Origin: Perkinsus olseni
Lineage: Eukaryota > Perkinsozoa > Perkinsida > Perkinsidae
Assembly: GCA_013115135.1 (NCBI GenBank)
Contig: JABANP010000007.1
Coordinates: 310,001 to 374,000, forward strand
Reading direction: 5' to 3'
Length of the DNA: 64,000 nt
Positions 1 to 14,568 of the stretch are shown here, one piece after another; the stretch's first letter is position 1, and each line of letters starts with the position of its first letter. The notes under the pieces were generated by a model. The model ran no database searches and was not told the origin of the DNA. It saw nothing but the letters and a program-made list of their open reading frames with translations. The position numbers were made by a program, and so were the translations under genes.

Positions 1-2076
1 CCATAGCGATTAGACTGACCAGAGAGCAAAGGGGCATGGAAGTTGCTCCGAATACCGTGACGTAGCCAAACGTGATGACCACCTGTGAATAAGCGATGGA
101 ATGACGCAGAGTGGGCTGTCAACCGGTTATTGCTGTCAAGCGTAGGCACCTCAAGGTAGTCGTCGAAGATCTCATGCTCATCCAGTTCCTCAGCCCGGTG
201 GAGCTGCTCGTCCGCGTCCTTGGCCGGGGGCATCTTGGCGCTTCCGAAGGTACGGTAGGAGTGGATGAATGGTATCTGCGGGAATGAATGGAATGACTCA
301 TCAACTGGAGAGCAGCTGCTTCGTTACCAAAGTCTCTACTGCGAATCTTCTGAAGGTATCAACGTAGTACAGCGAAACCAGCTCTCCACGCAGTTTCATG
401 ATATCCAACTGAGAGACCATAAGTTTGCGCAAATCTCGTAGAGTAAGGGAACTGCCGGGCACTCACCTCGTAGATGCCAACATAGAATAGGACAGAGTAG
501 CAGTCGAGAGCCTCGAAGAGGAAGCGCTTAAAGACGAGGGATTTTTGGTACTGGACCATCAACGGCCAGTTCTCGAGCTTGGTCAACCAGGCAGCAATGT
601 CTCGGTACCTGAATAACCAATTCGTCAGAGAAGCCTAGAAGATCTGACGGAAGTTCTTACGTTAGGTTCATGAGTTGGATAACAATCGTGTGACAGAGGA
701 CTGGCAGCATGCTCCACGGTATGGTGCTGTCGGAGTTCGGGTCGAAGATATGACCGGGCTCAGCGAAGCGAGCTAGCTGGGGAATGTAAAACGGCGACCT
801 GAAAGGGAAGACAGGCTGCCGAAAATCCCAATGGCAGTGTGCCTACACAAAATCGGCCTCGAGACCTTCGGCTAGCGTCGAGTTGGGACCATGAATATAT
901 CCCTGCAGGTTAAGAGAGCACATACCAGCACAGAAGGCGCAAAGGACCATGAAGGCTGTGACCAGGGCGGAGATCGCGAAGCCCACAGCTCTACGCCAGG
1001 CAGGACAGTATCTGATGAAGACAGTTTACCAGTGGTACACAGGATCAAGTTAACAGGATTGCCTTTCAGTAGCACCAGTGACAGGTGACCTCCTGATGGC
1101 GTATGTATGATAGTGGGGGTTAGCTCTCTGCGCCTCCCGCTGGCCCTTGTTGAAGCAGCTGTCTATGGTGTCCGTAGCCCGACTAGTCCACCCGCCATAT
1201 TTCGAGCCAAGATGGCAATACCACACTCCAGACCAACAGGAAGAAGGCGTACCTGGAGAGGCTCTCACCGCGGAAGATAATGACGAAGGTCTTACCAAGG
1301 CACATAAGGCGAGTCCACAACGCTGGCTCCTGTCTCTCCGACGGCCCACAGCCCAATCGCGAAGAGGCTCGGAGGGACTAGCCAGTAGATGATGATGTTC
1401 ATGAAGTTGAAATAGTCGCGCACAGGCAGGAGCGGAGTCCTGACTCGATGCTCAGTGAAGGGCTCGGACAGACTCTGCACCTCAACGGAATCTGACGCTT
1501 GGAAGCTAACAGACGATGATGAGAAGAGAAGTAACCCACCATCCAAGTCGAAACCGCAAACTGAGTAGATTGCATTGGTGACGGCAGTAGTAGTTTCTAG
1601 CCATGACAGATGGACCGGGCGTGGGGCTTCTCGGACCGGCACCAAGGCACCTGGCAGGCCATCATTGTAGAGGAAGACACCATTGCTCGGGGGCTGCCCA
1701 GCAACTCACCTCCGTCCTTGGGGAGGGACCACATCTCCTTCCCACTTGATATCGGTGGAAGGTCCTTGCCTGGTACCCTTGATAAGATGTGGGCTTCATC
1801 AGCTAATCGCAAGAGAGCTTCTTCGGATTCGGCAGATACGTACACTACCGGCTTGGCCTGCAAGCAGTAGTGGAAGTCATAAGCCTTTGGCCCACAGCCT
1901 ACCTCCTCGCCGCTCTTGCTGTCTTTTGGCGGCGATTTTGTCCAGGCTTTCAGACCGACTTCGGCGGAGTTGAGCTCTTGGACGATGTAGTCTCTATCAT
2001 CCGCAGTACCGCACAGAACGGCCACGGCAGCAGCGGCAGACCCGACGAGGGGTGTTTCGTCCTCCTTGGAAGACAT
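1..2076 (-). CDS. Anoctamin/TMEM16-family membrane protein, 3' end outside window
   Basis: Multi-exon minus-strand gene. The first ATG (2074-2076, protein starts MSSKEDETPLV) precedes a cytosolic domain. A following exon around 1,400-1,480 reads EHRVRTPLLPVRDYFNF and runs into a hydrophobic helix, matching the anoctamin IREYFGE block before TM1. The exon near 480-586 contains LFEALDCYSVLFYVGIYE, the equivalent of the family's VNYYSSLFYIAF helix, after a WENxxxQxxYxxSLxxK-like stretch. Around 150-200 it reads FDDYLEV, and at the window edge VITFGYVTVFGATSMPL, the family's DEMVIQFGYVTLFA block. Family members are Ca2+-activated channels or lipid scramblases in plasma membrane or ER; which applies here cannot be told. 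Introns such as about 1,651-1,708 have GT-AG ends. The final helices and the stop lie beyond position 1. Confidence 0.8.
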
Positions 2077-3332
2077 AGTAATATCAAACAATCAAACTGC
2101 TTGTCTGTGAATATAGCCCTTCTGGAAGAGAACTCCTACCAACCGAGAACTACTACCATAAAAAGCTCTACCGCGGTAGGATCACAGGAAGTACTTACCT
2201 GTGCGATACTTGATCATACCACCTGTCAACAGCCTCCTAGACAGCACACCACTCCACAACACCGCAAGCACCATATTTACCCAGCATGTCCCAACACGTC
2301 TTATTTTAGAAGAGGGCTACTAGCTTATTAGCCTCCCTTCTCTTTCAGATAGCTCTCACCGTGTCGAGCAGAACGAGCCAAAGCCCCATCATTGGCTTGT
2401 AGCGCATAGCCCTGGTGCCCCTCACGTCACTACTCATCAACGCGTAGTCAATCCCAGTATGCGCATGTACCGCAAAGTACTGCGCAATCCCAGTATGTCA
2501 CCCGTATCGTGGTACTGTATGCTATACAGAATATGGTAGCACTCATTGTGTGTCCTGTCTCCCGTGTACTGCTAATAACATTCTGACACCCACACAATCG
2601 CGTTGAGCCTGCACACCACCCTCCGAGCGACTTTGGTGGACTGACGCCCATTTGAGTGGAGCATGAGACTCCGGTGTCACAGTTATTAGTGCTGATGAAG
2701 GCGGGACATCGTTATGACTTAACTATCCCTTACTGCCTGGCCCTAGCGCTCCGACCGACTCCTGTGAAAGTTCGTGGTTCGATGCCTCTATCGGTTCGAT
2801 GCCGTTACGCTTATACGGCTGTAACGATGAGAATGCACACCGAATAAATGAGGCCAACTATGCCACATGGCAGGCACTGCCATCATGGCATCAGTGCCAT
2901 CAGTGCCATGGCATTGCCATGATGGCAGCAGCATGAGCCAGTTCTCAAGGCAGCATGCGGATACTACCTCAGCACTTCAACAGTTTGACCGCCATCCTCG
3001 CGCCACCTTGGTATAATGGCAACAATTGCATGTTGCATTTTCTCTGTTAGTGAAAACTGTGTTACAAACTCAACCCTTCCCACTGGAACAACGAGGAACA
3101 TTATAGACAGCATGGACAGCACAAAGAGAGGCAATCAATGATACTACTAATCTCAAGCTATCGTGTGGTGGGACGATCAAGGCTATTCTCACCGCTCTCC
3201 TCTCGACCTTCCGACCCCACGCTGAATCCAAGGTACCTGTGACGGCAACACCTCCGCAGCGGTCCTCTCCCTTCAAGGGGCTACTCTTCGATAGCTCCCT
3301 CCCTGGACTCAGCCAACCTCTCTCGCGTTGGG
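2077..3332. other. Intergenic spacer with a CCAT/ATGG-rich tract
   Basis: No convincing gene. It separates the anoctamin start from the 3' end of the RING/ZZ gene, so it may hold the promoter of the former and the 3' UTR of the latter; coding sequence may extend a little below 3,333. The only structure seen is an imperfect repeat of GCCATNATGGCA-like words at about 2,860-2,937. Confidence 0.5.
2860..2937. repeat. Short self-complementary GCCAT/ATGGC repeat
   Basis: About 80 bp in which GCCAT, ATGGCA and CAGTGCCAT recur in both orientations, so either strand could fold into alternative hairpins. It looks like a microsatellite-type expansion. No function is claimed. Confidence 0.6.
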
Positions 3333-5146
3333 CTATGCAGATCCCCAGGACCTGTGCTCCCTGGAGACTCCGAAGGCCAGTCCTTCAACAGCTGTTTCGA
3401 GTCCACTGTGATGACCGAGCCTGCTCGACGACAACATGCGGGCTAAGCAATAGCGGAACAGCATACACTTATGACGATGAGTCTCGGCACAGAAGTACCG
3501 CGACTCACACTCCTGGCATACGGTGAAGCTTGGCCCACACACGTCGCACCTGAGGGGACCGACGAAGTTCTCACCGGGGCACACCTTCGACTGTGCAATC
3601 ATTTATGGAGAGTATGTCTACCAAGCTCAACTTTCGTTCGAACGGTAGACAACGAAGTAAAAATGAAAAGAAGGTGCGAGGGACAATTGCACAGCCTCTC
3701 GATCAAAGAACTTTTGGCAGGCTCCCCGCAGCTCACCTGTAGCGAGTTGAGCCTATGATAGGCGTCATCTCGCAGCGCGCACATCGGACGCCCGACCTGA
3801 AAGTTGAGCACATCACTACCTCGCCCCGTGGTACGGGCGTTACATGCAAAGGCCTGCCACGTAGCAGTGCCAGATGGACCTTCCTAGCGTGCTGTCTTCT
3901 CTTGGACTCCTCCCTGATCTCGTGATGACGCTGTTGTTGCTCCAACAAACGGACCATCAAGTCATCGCCAACCTGAAGAGCGAAACACTCGGTTCTCACC
4001 GTACCAAACGACCCCCGCTCATCAATGACCAAGTCTATCAAGCCGAGACAGGTCATCGTGGGCCCCCGCTCAGCTACCATGCGGTAGTAATCAATGTCCG
4101 TCTGCGGCAGGTCGAAGCGGCAAAGTGGGCAGCAGGCGTTGTTTTTGAGCCACAGCTTCACACAGTCCAGGTGGAACTCATGGCCGCAACTGAAGCAGTG
4201 AGACAAGCACTTCAGCTCCTAAACGATGCCCTCTCTCCCTACGGCAGATCCGTGAATGGATCTGGATCATCATCCTCGTCAGCACAAATAGCACAATACC
4301 GAGTGCCGCCCAAAGCCATGTCCTCTCGGAGCACTTCAAAATCGGCCGGCGATATCTCGAGCTGAGCGACGGGATATACGCATGCTCATGCTGTTCGTCG
4401 ACTACCCTCTCCCTCTCCAGCGACTCCAACATGGCCGGACACACCGCTCTGCTTCCCTTCGGACTGCCGTAGTTCTCTGCACGCCTTCCACCATAGACCT
4501 GCATCGGACGCTCTGGACTCAGCCAGACAGCCGCCCCCGAACGCACCGAGGAGGGGTTGGACGTTTCAAGCGCCGACTCCTCTTCTGTTATATTCGGGGC
4601 CACTACAAACCGACCTATCACAAGATACAGTATCGTCTACCGGAAATACCGAGGCCTAGCGCACTCTCGCAATTACTACCGCTCGTTCCCTGTCTGCCAT
4701 TACGAGACCCCGGCTGAGCTGTTTGGCAACGCGTACCTAGTCCCGGACGGAAATCCGAGCTTGAAGGTGGGAAAGGAGTGGTACTACTCGGGGCAGGCAT
4801 AACCGTAACGCTCTCAACCATCAAATGCCTGCTACCTTGGGGCGAGGTGACGAAGGCCTGAAGGCAACGCTCCTCATCGACGAAGAGATAGCACCATAGA
4901 AGTCGAGAGGTCGAGTCGACTACATCATCTGCCTCCTCATCATCTTGTTCATCATAATCCATCATAGGCGGTATATCGGTAATCGTAGTACTGTCCTCTC
5001 TTCCACACGATCGGCATACAGCGGTGGTACCTGCCATTACCAGACCCACTCAACCGAGGCCTATCGAAAGTGCCGATAATAAGGCCACTACCCCTGTGCC
5101 CGCATGAATGGCAGAAGTAAGACAATCTTGGCGGCCGAGCTGGCAT
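3333..5146 (-). CDS. Membrane-anchored zinc-ribbon / RING-H2-like / ZZ-finger protein, probable E3 ubiquitin ligase
   Basis: The ATG at 5144-5146 starts MPARPPRLSYFCHSCGHRG. An intron (GTAGTG...GGCAG) then joins in frame to TTAVCRSCGRED, giving a CxxC...CxxC zinc ribbon like that at the N terminus of RNF115/RNF126 ligases, followed by an acidic stretch. A later exon has one membrane helix (TWLWAALGIVLFVLTRMMI). Then comes FSCGHEFHLDCVKLWL...CCPLCR, the second half of a RING-H2. The last exons splice CARC...PIIGSTRYR to CDVC...CQEC...HRHKC (intron about 3,566-3,741), a complete ZZ-type finger. The first Cys pair of the RING is not clear by eye. The stop at 3,333 is tentative because an intron could read through it. 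Substrate and membrane are unknown. Confidence 0.68.
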
Positions 5147-5736
5147 GATTACCAGAGGCCAAACAGAGTCTCTGTGGTACGTTACTCTTACTACTACTCC
5201 TCGCCAGACAATAACAACACCACAACACTTACCCTACTACTACAACAGTAAACTAACGCATCTAGGGGCGATGCCTCCAGCAGAGGATGCATACGAGCAA
5301 GCCTAGTATAGTAGCGGGACTGCCACCACAAAGCTTCATCCTTCAGGCCCACGGTGACCAAGACTTGTAGGACACAAGTCGTGGCAAAGTGGCGCTCCTG
5401 ACTAGTCCCTCAAACAAGTGTTGTTTCAGTCTCTACCCTACAAGTGCTCACGGATACGTCCCGCAAGTACTGCTGCTATCCGAGCACATTTAAGGGCGAG
5501 CGCGACTAACCCTGCGCCGAGATTCAGAAATCCGATGGCCCTTCCGGAGCCTGGGTCTTAACACTCGAACAACACTACCGAACGATCGTCATGAAACTGC
5601 TATACATGATGGATGGTCGTCTACTGTAGTAATGGCAGCTGTAGTTGGATTGATAGCAGTAAAAGGCGGAAACTATGAAAAAACTCCCTGAAACTCGTGA
5701 CAGAAAAGGTTAGTGAGAGTAGTCGAAGAGGTGGTA
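5147..5736. other. Intergenic spacer
   Basis: About 590 bp between the start of the RING/ZZ gene and the stop of the helicase gene, both on the minus strand. No ORF, RNA gene or clear repeat is seen. It probably holds the upstream region of the RING/ZZ gene and the 3' UTR of the helicase. Confidence 0.5.
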
Positions 5737-8311
<2,575 letters not shown>

Positions 8312-8467
8312 CACAACGAGGAAATGAAAAGCTGAGCTAAATACACGTTACCTCAGCTAGCCACGAGAAGGCGAAGGTCCCACAAGAGCCGAAGTCCTGC
8401 GAGTAGTTCAAACTTACTGGGCGGGTCAGAACACAACACTGAGCAACCTCGCTAAGTGTACCATACT

Positions 8468-10284
8468 CTAATCTGGAGCGGTGCTGTTGCAGTCAACAGC
8501 AATACGCTGGCCATTCTCTGGGCACTCCACTCGAACGTCTAATCTGAACTCCAGCAACTCTTGCAGTGCCTTCATCCTCTTGTACTCAGAGTGCAGCAGG
8601 ACCACCCTCCTAGCCGGCCTCAGACCAGCAATCATCTGGCAGGCACCGTAGGAGTCAGTGTGATAGGTCATCGGTATGTAGTAGGGCTTGCACTGGATGT
8701 GCACCTTGCGACCATCACCGAAGTTAACCACAGGGGACCACTTCGGCCGCTTCTTAGGGGGCTTGCTGGCTTCGTTCTTCCGCCGCTTCTCTGCCTGCGA
8801 GGCGATCATGATCAACTCATTGCCAACGGTGCCTTTGCGACAGTATCCCGTCAACACAAATTGGGCGTGAGGATTGCCGCTCTCCCGATTGAAAAAAGAC
8901 AAACTTGCACCACTCTCCATCATCGCTGCGCCACAAAATACGACGCTAATGCAGTTGGGCGGGAAGACGTAGTTCTCATCGATCAGCTCCACTCGCGCTG
9001 TCGTGCTGGCTGCAGCCACGGCCCCCATAGGCCCCGTGTCACCCTCGGCAAGGCCCAGACTGAGACGCCGATAGTATTCATTGCACATGTAAGTGACCGG
9101 ACTTAGCGTGTAGAAGCGGATGGCTGGTACCGAAGGGAGGCCACTGTCCTGCGCTAGCCGTTTGTTCTTCTGGTTGAGGTCGTCAGGGAGGTTGAAGGTC
9201 TTACTCGTCGCTCCAGCTCGACTTAGATAGCGATTCAAGCAAGTCTTTATTGAGCACCTCACGCTTGTAGTAAGTCAGAAGCATCTGGGCCATCTCTGAG
9301 ACCCTGCTCGTAGCAAACACTGGCATGATGGTGACCAACGGCGGCACGTCCCGCATGCCCATATAGTCTCTCAGCCGCTCTCGACCACATACGATGTTAC
9401 ACAGCCGAGCCTCCTTTGGAACGACTGTTCATGTAGACCGAACTTCCGAAGGTAGCCTCTGAGACAACCACGTCGATGGTCTTCCCCGTAAGAGGGAGCC
9501 GCCTTGTCATTAGGTTGGCTGCCGGCATCGTGAACTCAGCCTGCGTGCTGAAATCACCAGTGTAGAAGAGCGTCAGTCCTTCGTACTCTATCATGTACAT
9601 GAGGGCCCCCACCACATGCCCTGCCGGGTAGGCCGTCACCGTCGCGCCACACGCCAGAGTTCGGCGGGTACCAGGCGCCATGACTTGCGCCTTCTCAAAG
9701 CAAGACTCTACATGACAAGGGAAGTACGGCGGCGGGTTCTGTTCTTTCGCATAGTCTCTCAACAGCATCGGTGCCGTCAGTCTGGTCATCAGGGACATGA
9801 CGATCTCCGGCTGTTTCGGCTCGCCACTCATGAGGACCTCCGTGAGATAGGGTAGAGCACCAGTGTGGTCCAAGTGGAAGTGAGTAACAAGTATTGCGTC
9901 AAGCGGCAGCATCCCAGTCCGGCTCCCAGGTGGCGAGCACAGACGGTCAAGCATAGGGACGCGGTGCCGGTGTTTGGCCAGCGACCGGCGAACGACAGCT
10001 CGAAGGAGGTCCTTCGGAGAGGCCTCGGTGGAGTCCTCAGCGCTGGAGAAGTCATCATCCGGCTCTGGGGCAGAGGCCGAGCCCTCATCTCCGTGATGAA
10101 TAGGGTCACCGCAGGATACGTTTGCCCCACAGTCCAGCAGGATGCGCACCGGAGGCTTGGACGAAGAAATGGGCGTGAAGGTCACCAATACACACGACCG
10201 GCCAACGCTCCTGCCGGCACCCAGGACGTCGAGCTCGATGCAACCGTGAGAGCTTGACGTGACTGTCGAAGATTTAGCGGTCAT
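8468..10284 (-). CDS. Metallo-beta-lactamase/beta-CASP RNA endonuclease, INTS11/CPSF73 family
   Basis: The ATG at 10282-10284 gives MTAKSS..., then ELDVLGAGRSVGRSCVLV, the hallmark N terminus of INTS11 and CPSF73. Motif 2 HFHLDH is intact, followed by TGALPYLTEV. YPAGHVVGALMYMI and LFYTGDFS supply later metal ligands, VSEATFG follows, and near the C terminus YHTD and LLHSE match beta-CASP motifs. These enzymes cut nascent RNA 3' ends in the nucleus as the catalytic subunit of Integrator or CPSF; which complex is not settled. An acidic insert of about 60 residues separates LLDCGANVSCG from the HFHLDH strand. An intron of about 45 nt near 9,229-9,273 restores frame to the C-terminal exon. Near 9,416 the reading frame must move by one base, with no normal intron to explain it. 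Confidence 0.85.
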
Positions 10285-10493
10285 TTCCACCAGTGAACAT
10301 CTCCCAAGAGCCTACGATGAATACGGTCCCACACAATCCCTATGAAGGCAACTAACGCAAGACGGAGCGGCCAGGAAGGGGGGAAGGGGTTCTACTGTGA
10401 CATGAGTGAAAAATAACAAACGCAATGGTACAACTGGTGAAATGAGGATTGCATGCTAGTTCGCTGACAGATCTTTCGGGCCGGTAAAATCTC

Positions 10494-12958
10494 TTACTGA
10501 ATTTTCGCGCGCCTCAGCTCTTGTTGAGCTTGGCGAACTGCGTCGACCACGAGGCCAGCAGAAACTGTGTGGGAGTTGCGGTCGAGGACAAACTGCATCA
10601 TAGAGGCCACGGACCCAAACGGCAGGGAGGCCCGTCTACCAGCGCCCGAGCTCTCATGCGACAACACTGAATCCCGTCGAGCAGCTAGGTCAGTCCCAGA
10701 TTCAATCCCAGCATCTGTCATTTCTCCCATCGAATATTCACTCTCGCAGTAACCGTCAGACCAAGAGTCCTTCTCAGTCGGCATCACACTGGCCGCAGGG
10801 CTCTCCTCCACCTCAGGCCAGTCCAAGTCTACTTGCTCAGCCTCCGTGTCATCGACATAACCGCAACAAGGGCAAGGTACTGCATCGGCCACTGGGCTGG
10901 TCTCCGGGGAATTGGTCGCCGAGGCTAGATGGCCGGCCCAGACACCTCGCAAGCTCAGCAAGGGGTCCTTCAGGCACTTGTCCATCTCCGCGCTGCGTCC
11001 ACACATCTTGTCGACTGCCTCTTGTAACCAGGCGGGGTGGGTGCGCCAGTACGGATCGCCCAACAGGGCCTCCCCGGCCGATGAGCCAATAAGGAGGCTG
11101 TACAACGACGGGAGGCTGACGTTTTCGCCTGAGGAAAAACGTTCAAGTCACGCCGACATCGGAAAGATGCTCACCTGGGACCTCTTCGTTGTCGCTAAGC
11201 TCACCAGGAAGCGACACTTTATTCCCAAACTGATCCTCGATCACCATCTCCAGGTCATTCCCACTACCACCAGCACCGCCGCCGATGCTCTGCACCCGAG
11301 GACTTAACGGCGAGGACGAGGAAATGTAACCAGAGTCCCGTAGACCAGCGCCTCCGAAAAAGGCGTCATCGATAACTAAGGCGGAATTAATCCATCTCAG
11401 CCACATCCGGAACACGCTCACCGATGCCTGAGCCCTTGGTCGCTGGTGTCTCGGACAGAGGGCCCGGAGGAAGGGCGAAGTCGCCAGAATTGGGCCTTGA
11501 ACCTACGCGACTGCCCTCCCGAGACGTAGGGACAACCGGAGACACGCTCGTCGGGGTTGCAGACCACTTCTTCTTCCAATACGCTGACTTGTGTATCTCA
11601 CCTGAAGGTATCAATAATACTCCTCCCGAGGCGACAGGCAGAAGACTCACGTTCCCTGTGCAAGATGATCCGCAAAGTCCCGATGCTTGAACCAAGGGCA
11701 CAGATCTCTCCAACGGGGGAGTTTGGAAGGTCGCGAGGCTCCGCCGTGAGCTGACCAATAGGACTCGTATGAAGGAAGCCCGTTCAGCAACGGCCGACCA
11801 CCGCTCACCACGTCATGTTCGGGCGTGACCATGGTGACGTCATCCTCACCAGAGGTCGGCTTATAGTGCCACAACGACACTTGCAACTTCACTTGGCTTC
11901 CACCGCTCGAGAGGGCCTTCTGCCCCCCTGGGGACTCCTCAGCCTGGACCAAGTGCCGATGCCTCGGGCAATCCCTCTGCCGCATCTCCGGTCGTGGCGT
12001 GGTAGCTTCGCTCGGTGTAATGGCCATGCCAGCTTCCTTGAAGTAGGTGAAGGCTGGTAGTATCCGTGTCAGTGGGTAGAGGGATCCTGAGCAAGGCAGA
12101 CTCAGCAGGATCCTCGCCGATGGCGTCACCCACGCAGCGCCACAGCCATTCTCCTCAGTATCGTCTCATCCTTGCTGCGCAGAGACTCCGGACGGCGGTC
12201 ATCTGGGGGCTCGTCGTCAATAGGAGTGAAATGGAAGTACCTGAGCAGATTTGCGCACTGCAAAGATTCCTCATCTGAGAGCCTGCCGACCATCGTTCCA
12301 TGATGGCACTGCGCTGCGGCCTCTTTCGGCCATGCCTGGGTGGTGTCGCTTTACTCTCCAACCCCTCCACGTCTTGTACCATTCTCTTCACCTCTAGCGT
12401 GTAGGATATCTTGTTCTTGAACAGAAGCTCCGATGCGTCAAGATACGATCGGCATCCGAACTTCTCCGGTACCTTCACGCGGCATCATCAGCAGCCCAGA
12501 AGACACCCCGCAGGCAGTAACCGGGAACTCCCGCAAACACGGACTAGCCTGCCCTAGACGCACCAGCAACGCGAATTTCCGACAGGGCACAGGCTCCCCC
12601 ATGAGGTCTCGTGTTCGAGCCTGGGCGATAATCTCGCAGGCCTTCACTATGAACTCGTGATATCTGAAGAGAGAGAGACTTTCCAGTATTCCAAACCAGT
12701 GGAGCTACGCAGCAAAGAGCTCCTCCGTGGTAAGCCTTGGCGCTGTGGCAGCCCCGGCGCTCCCAGTGGGCTGTCGAGAGCCCGTCAGATGCCGCGGAGG
12801 GAAGGTGGAATGACCGGCGGGCTCCATGTCGGCTCAAACTTCCACTGAACCTAACGCCAGTGTAACCGCTACCACGCCTATTATCGTACAACTCGACGCT
12901 CTCGGAGTAGAAACAGGTCGGAGGCCCATAGATCACCCTTGAGGGGTTGTCAAGCTCC
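10494..12958 (-). CDS. Unrecognised multi-exon protein with acidic, Ser-rich C-terminal half
   Basis: No family is recognised. Exons that read well on the minus strand include one with RVIYGPPTCFYSESVELYD (about 12,890-12,950), one with FALLVRLGQASPCLREFPVT (about 12,530-12,600), one with YLDASELLFKNKISYTLEVK (about 12,380-12,450) and a last exon (10,494-about 11,130) holding the dipeptide-poor block LLIGSSAGEALLGDPYW, then a CPCCGY motif and an acidic Ser/Glu stretch, ending RRAKIQ before TAA. The intron between the last two exons is GTGAGC...CCTCAG and keeps frame. The true start is not resolved: an in-frame stop lies just upstream of the first good exon, so a short first exon probably lies between 12,960 and 13,090. 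Confidence 0.55.
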
Positions 12959-13095
12959 ACATGACACTAACTCGAATGAAAAACAATCTGAAGCGTAGCT
13001 TGGTGGTCAGCCGGCCGCCAAGCAGGGTAGTGGTAGCCCAGCCTGGCCGCTCACATGATGAACTCATCTTCAACAATCTGAGAAACACAGCAAGA

Positions 13096-14525
13096 CTATG
13101 GGAGAGACTGGGTGTGAGGGACGGAGACCTCGGTGATACCGCCATATCCATCGTCAATGATAACCTCTTCCTCTTCTAGTACCACTCTTGGCGGCTCTTC
13201 GAAAACAACCTTACAACAGCCGCCGTGAGCGGACGGTCAAAGTACATCCGAGAGTACTGTGGTGTCCTGACGATCATCCACGATTAGCTCTGGCTCCTTG
13301 GTAATGATAGTGACATCCTCCCTTTCCACGACCGGGGCAGGCTCCATTACAACACGTTCGACTATCTGATTACTACGACTACCAACTGCCACAGAACCTG
13401 AGCCGGCCTCACTTCGGTGTTGCCGAAGTCGTCACGTACGATGACCTCCTCGACCACCGTCCTGGGCTGACGCACCTCCACAACTTCCTCCTCTTCCACA
13501 ATCTACAATAACAACCACAGTGAGCCCATTACAGCATACCCTCTCACCTCGACAGTATCACCACCGCCCTCGATAATGATTGTCATACTCTGAAAAGCAA
13601 TAACGTTCACTTGCACGGTCGAAACTATTGACCTCAGGAAACCCCCGACAGACGAAACATCGGTCCCCCATATCCCCTCTGCCGTCGCAGCTACTCAAGA
13701 CGAACTCAAAGGCAGATCGGAGTACACAGGCACACTTAGAAACGGCAACAGACACGCTTCTGAGATGAATAGCGATGTAGACGACAGTCCTTTGCCGTGG
13801 CCCAAAAGGGACGACACCGGCCTTAGTCGATAATAGTGGTCTCGTCAATAACAACATCATCATCGTCAGGAACGACTTCCTCTACAACCTGCACTCCAGA
13901 GCAGCATCAAAAGGCAAACACCAAGTCCAGTCAAACGCTCTCACCTCTGGACCATTATAGCCATCGTCGATCACCACAGTCTCCTCAATCGTGGTGGTAT
14001 CTGGGCCTTGGTGCACCACATGTACGGTCTGCAGTAGAAAACGGGAGGGTCGGATGGTCATAGATCCCGCGAGCTTACCTCTCCAGGCATTACACCATCG
14101 TCGACAACAGTCGTCTCCTCCTCAACAACATCGGATGACGGGAGGCCATCGTCAACAATTGTCGTCTCTTCGACCACATCGGGGACATCTTCCACTACCT
14201 GATGAAGGGAGCGCACCGATGCAGCAGCGGATACCCGAGGAAACCGCGACGCCTGGCGGGCAATCCGGACCGGAAGACGACAATGCCCTATTACCTCTGT
14301 CTGGTAGGGTTCTTGAATGAAATAAGACATAACTTGTGAACAATTACAAAAACTATGAGATGCTGAACAGATGAGGGGAAATTCAACAAGGAGACTAGCG
14401 AGAACTCAAGGAGACAACTCACACACAGAAAGTCCATCAGAAAGTCATATTGATACACTGTGTTGGCAACAAGAGCCACGAACAGGAAAGCCAGCAGAAC
14501 CGTGGTAATTAAAACTGCGCCACAT
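13096..14525 (-). CDS. Acidic Val-rich repeat protein with one predicted membrane helix
   Basis: Exons on the minus strand share a repeated acidic/hydrophobic pattern: VVEETTIVDDG, VVEEETTVVDDG, TIEETVVIDDG, VVPDDDDVVIDETTII and, in the last exon, VVLEEEEVIIDDGYGG, ending in TAG at 13,096. Each repeat tends to sit in its own short exon. The 5' part (about 14,430-14,525) encodes a strong helix, LITTVLLAFLFVALVA, but no clear initiator ATG is seen, so the start is unresolved and the exon could belong to an upstream gene. The Val/Glu periodicity recalls, without proving, alveolin-type membrane-skeleton proteins; no EKIVEVP-type core is seen. Function unknown. Confidence 0.45.
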
Positions 14526-14568
14526 ACAAGAATACAGAAGATGTCAGTCAGTCAATCAGTGGTTATCA

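Noticed and set aside
9416..9441. A 25-nt intron (GTCTAC...CCAAAG) to explain the INTS11 frame change
   Set aside because: Other introns in the window are about 35-70 nt, and removing it would delete residues expected from the family alignment. An indel or frameshift is simpler.
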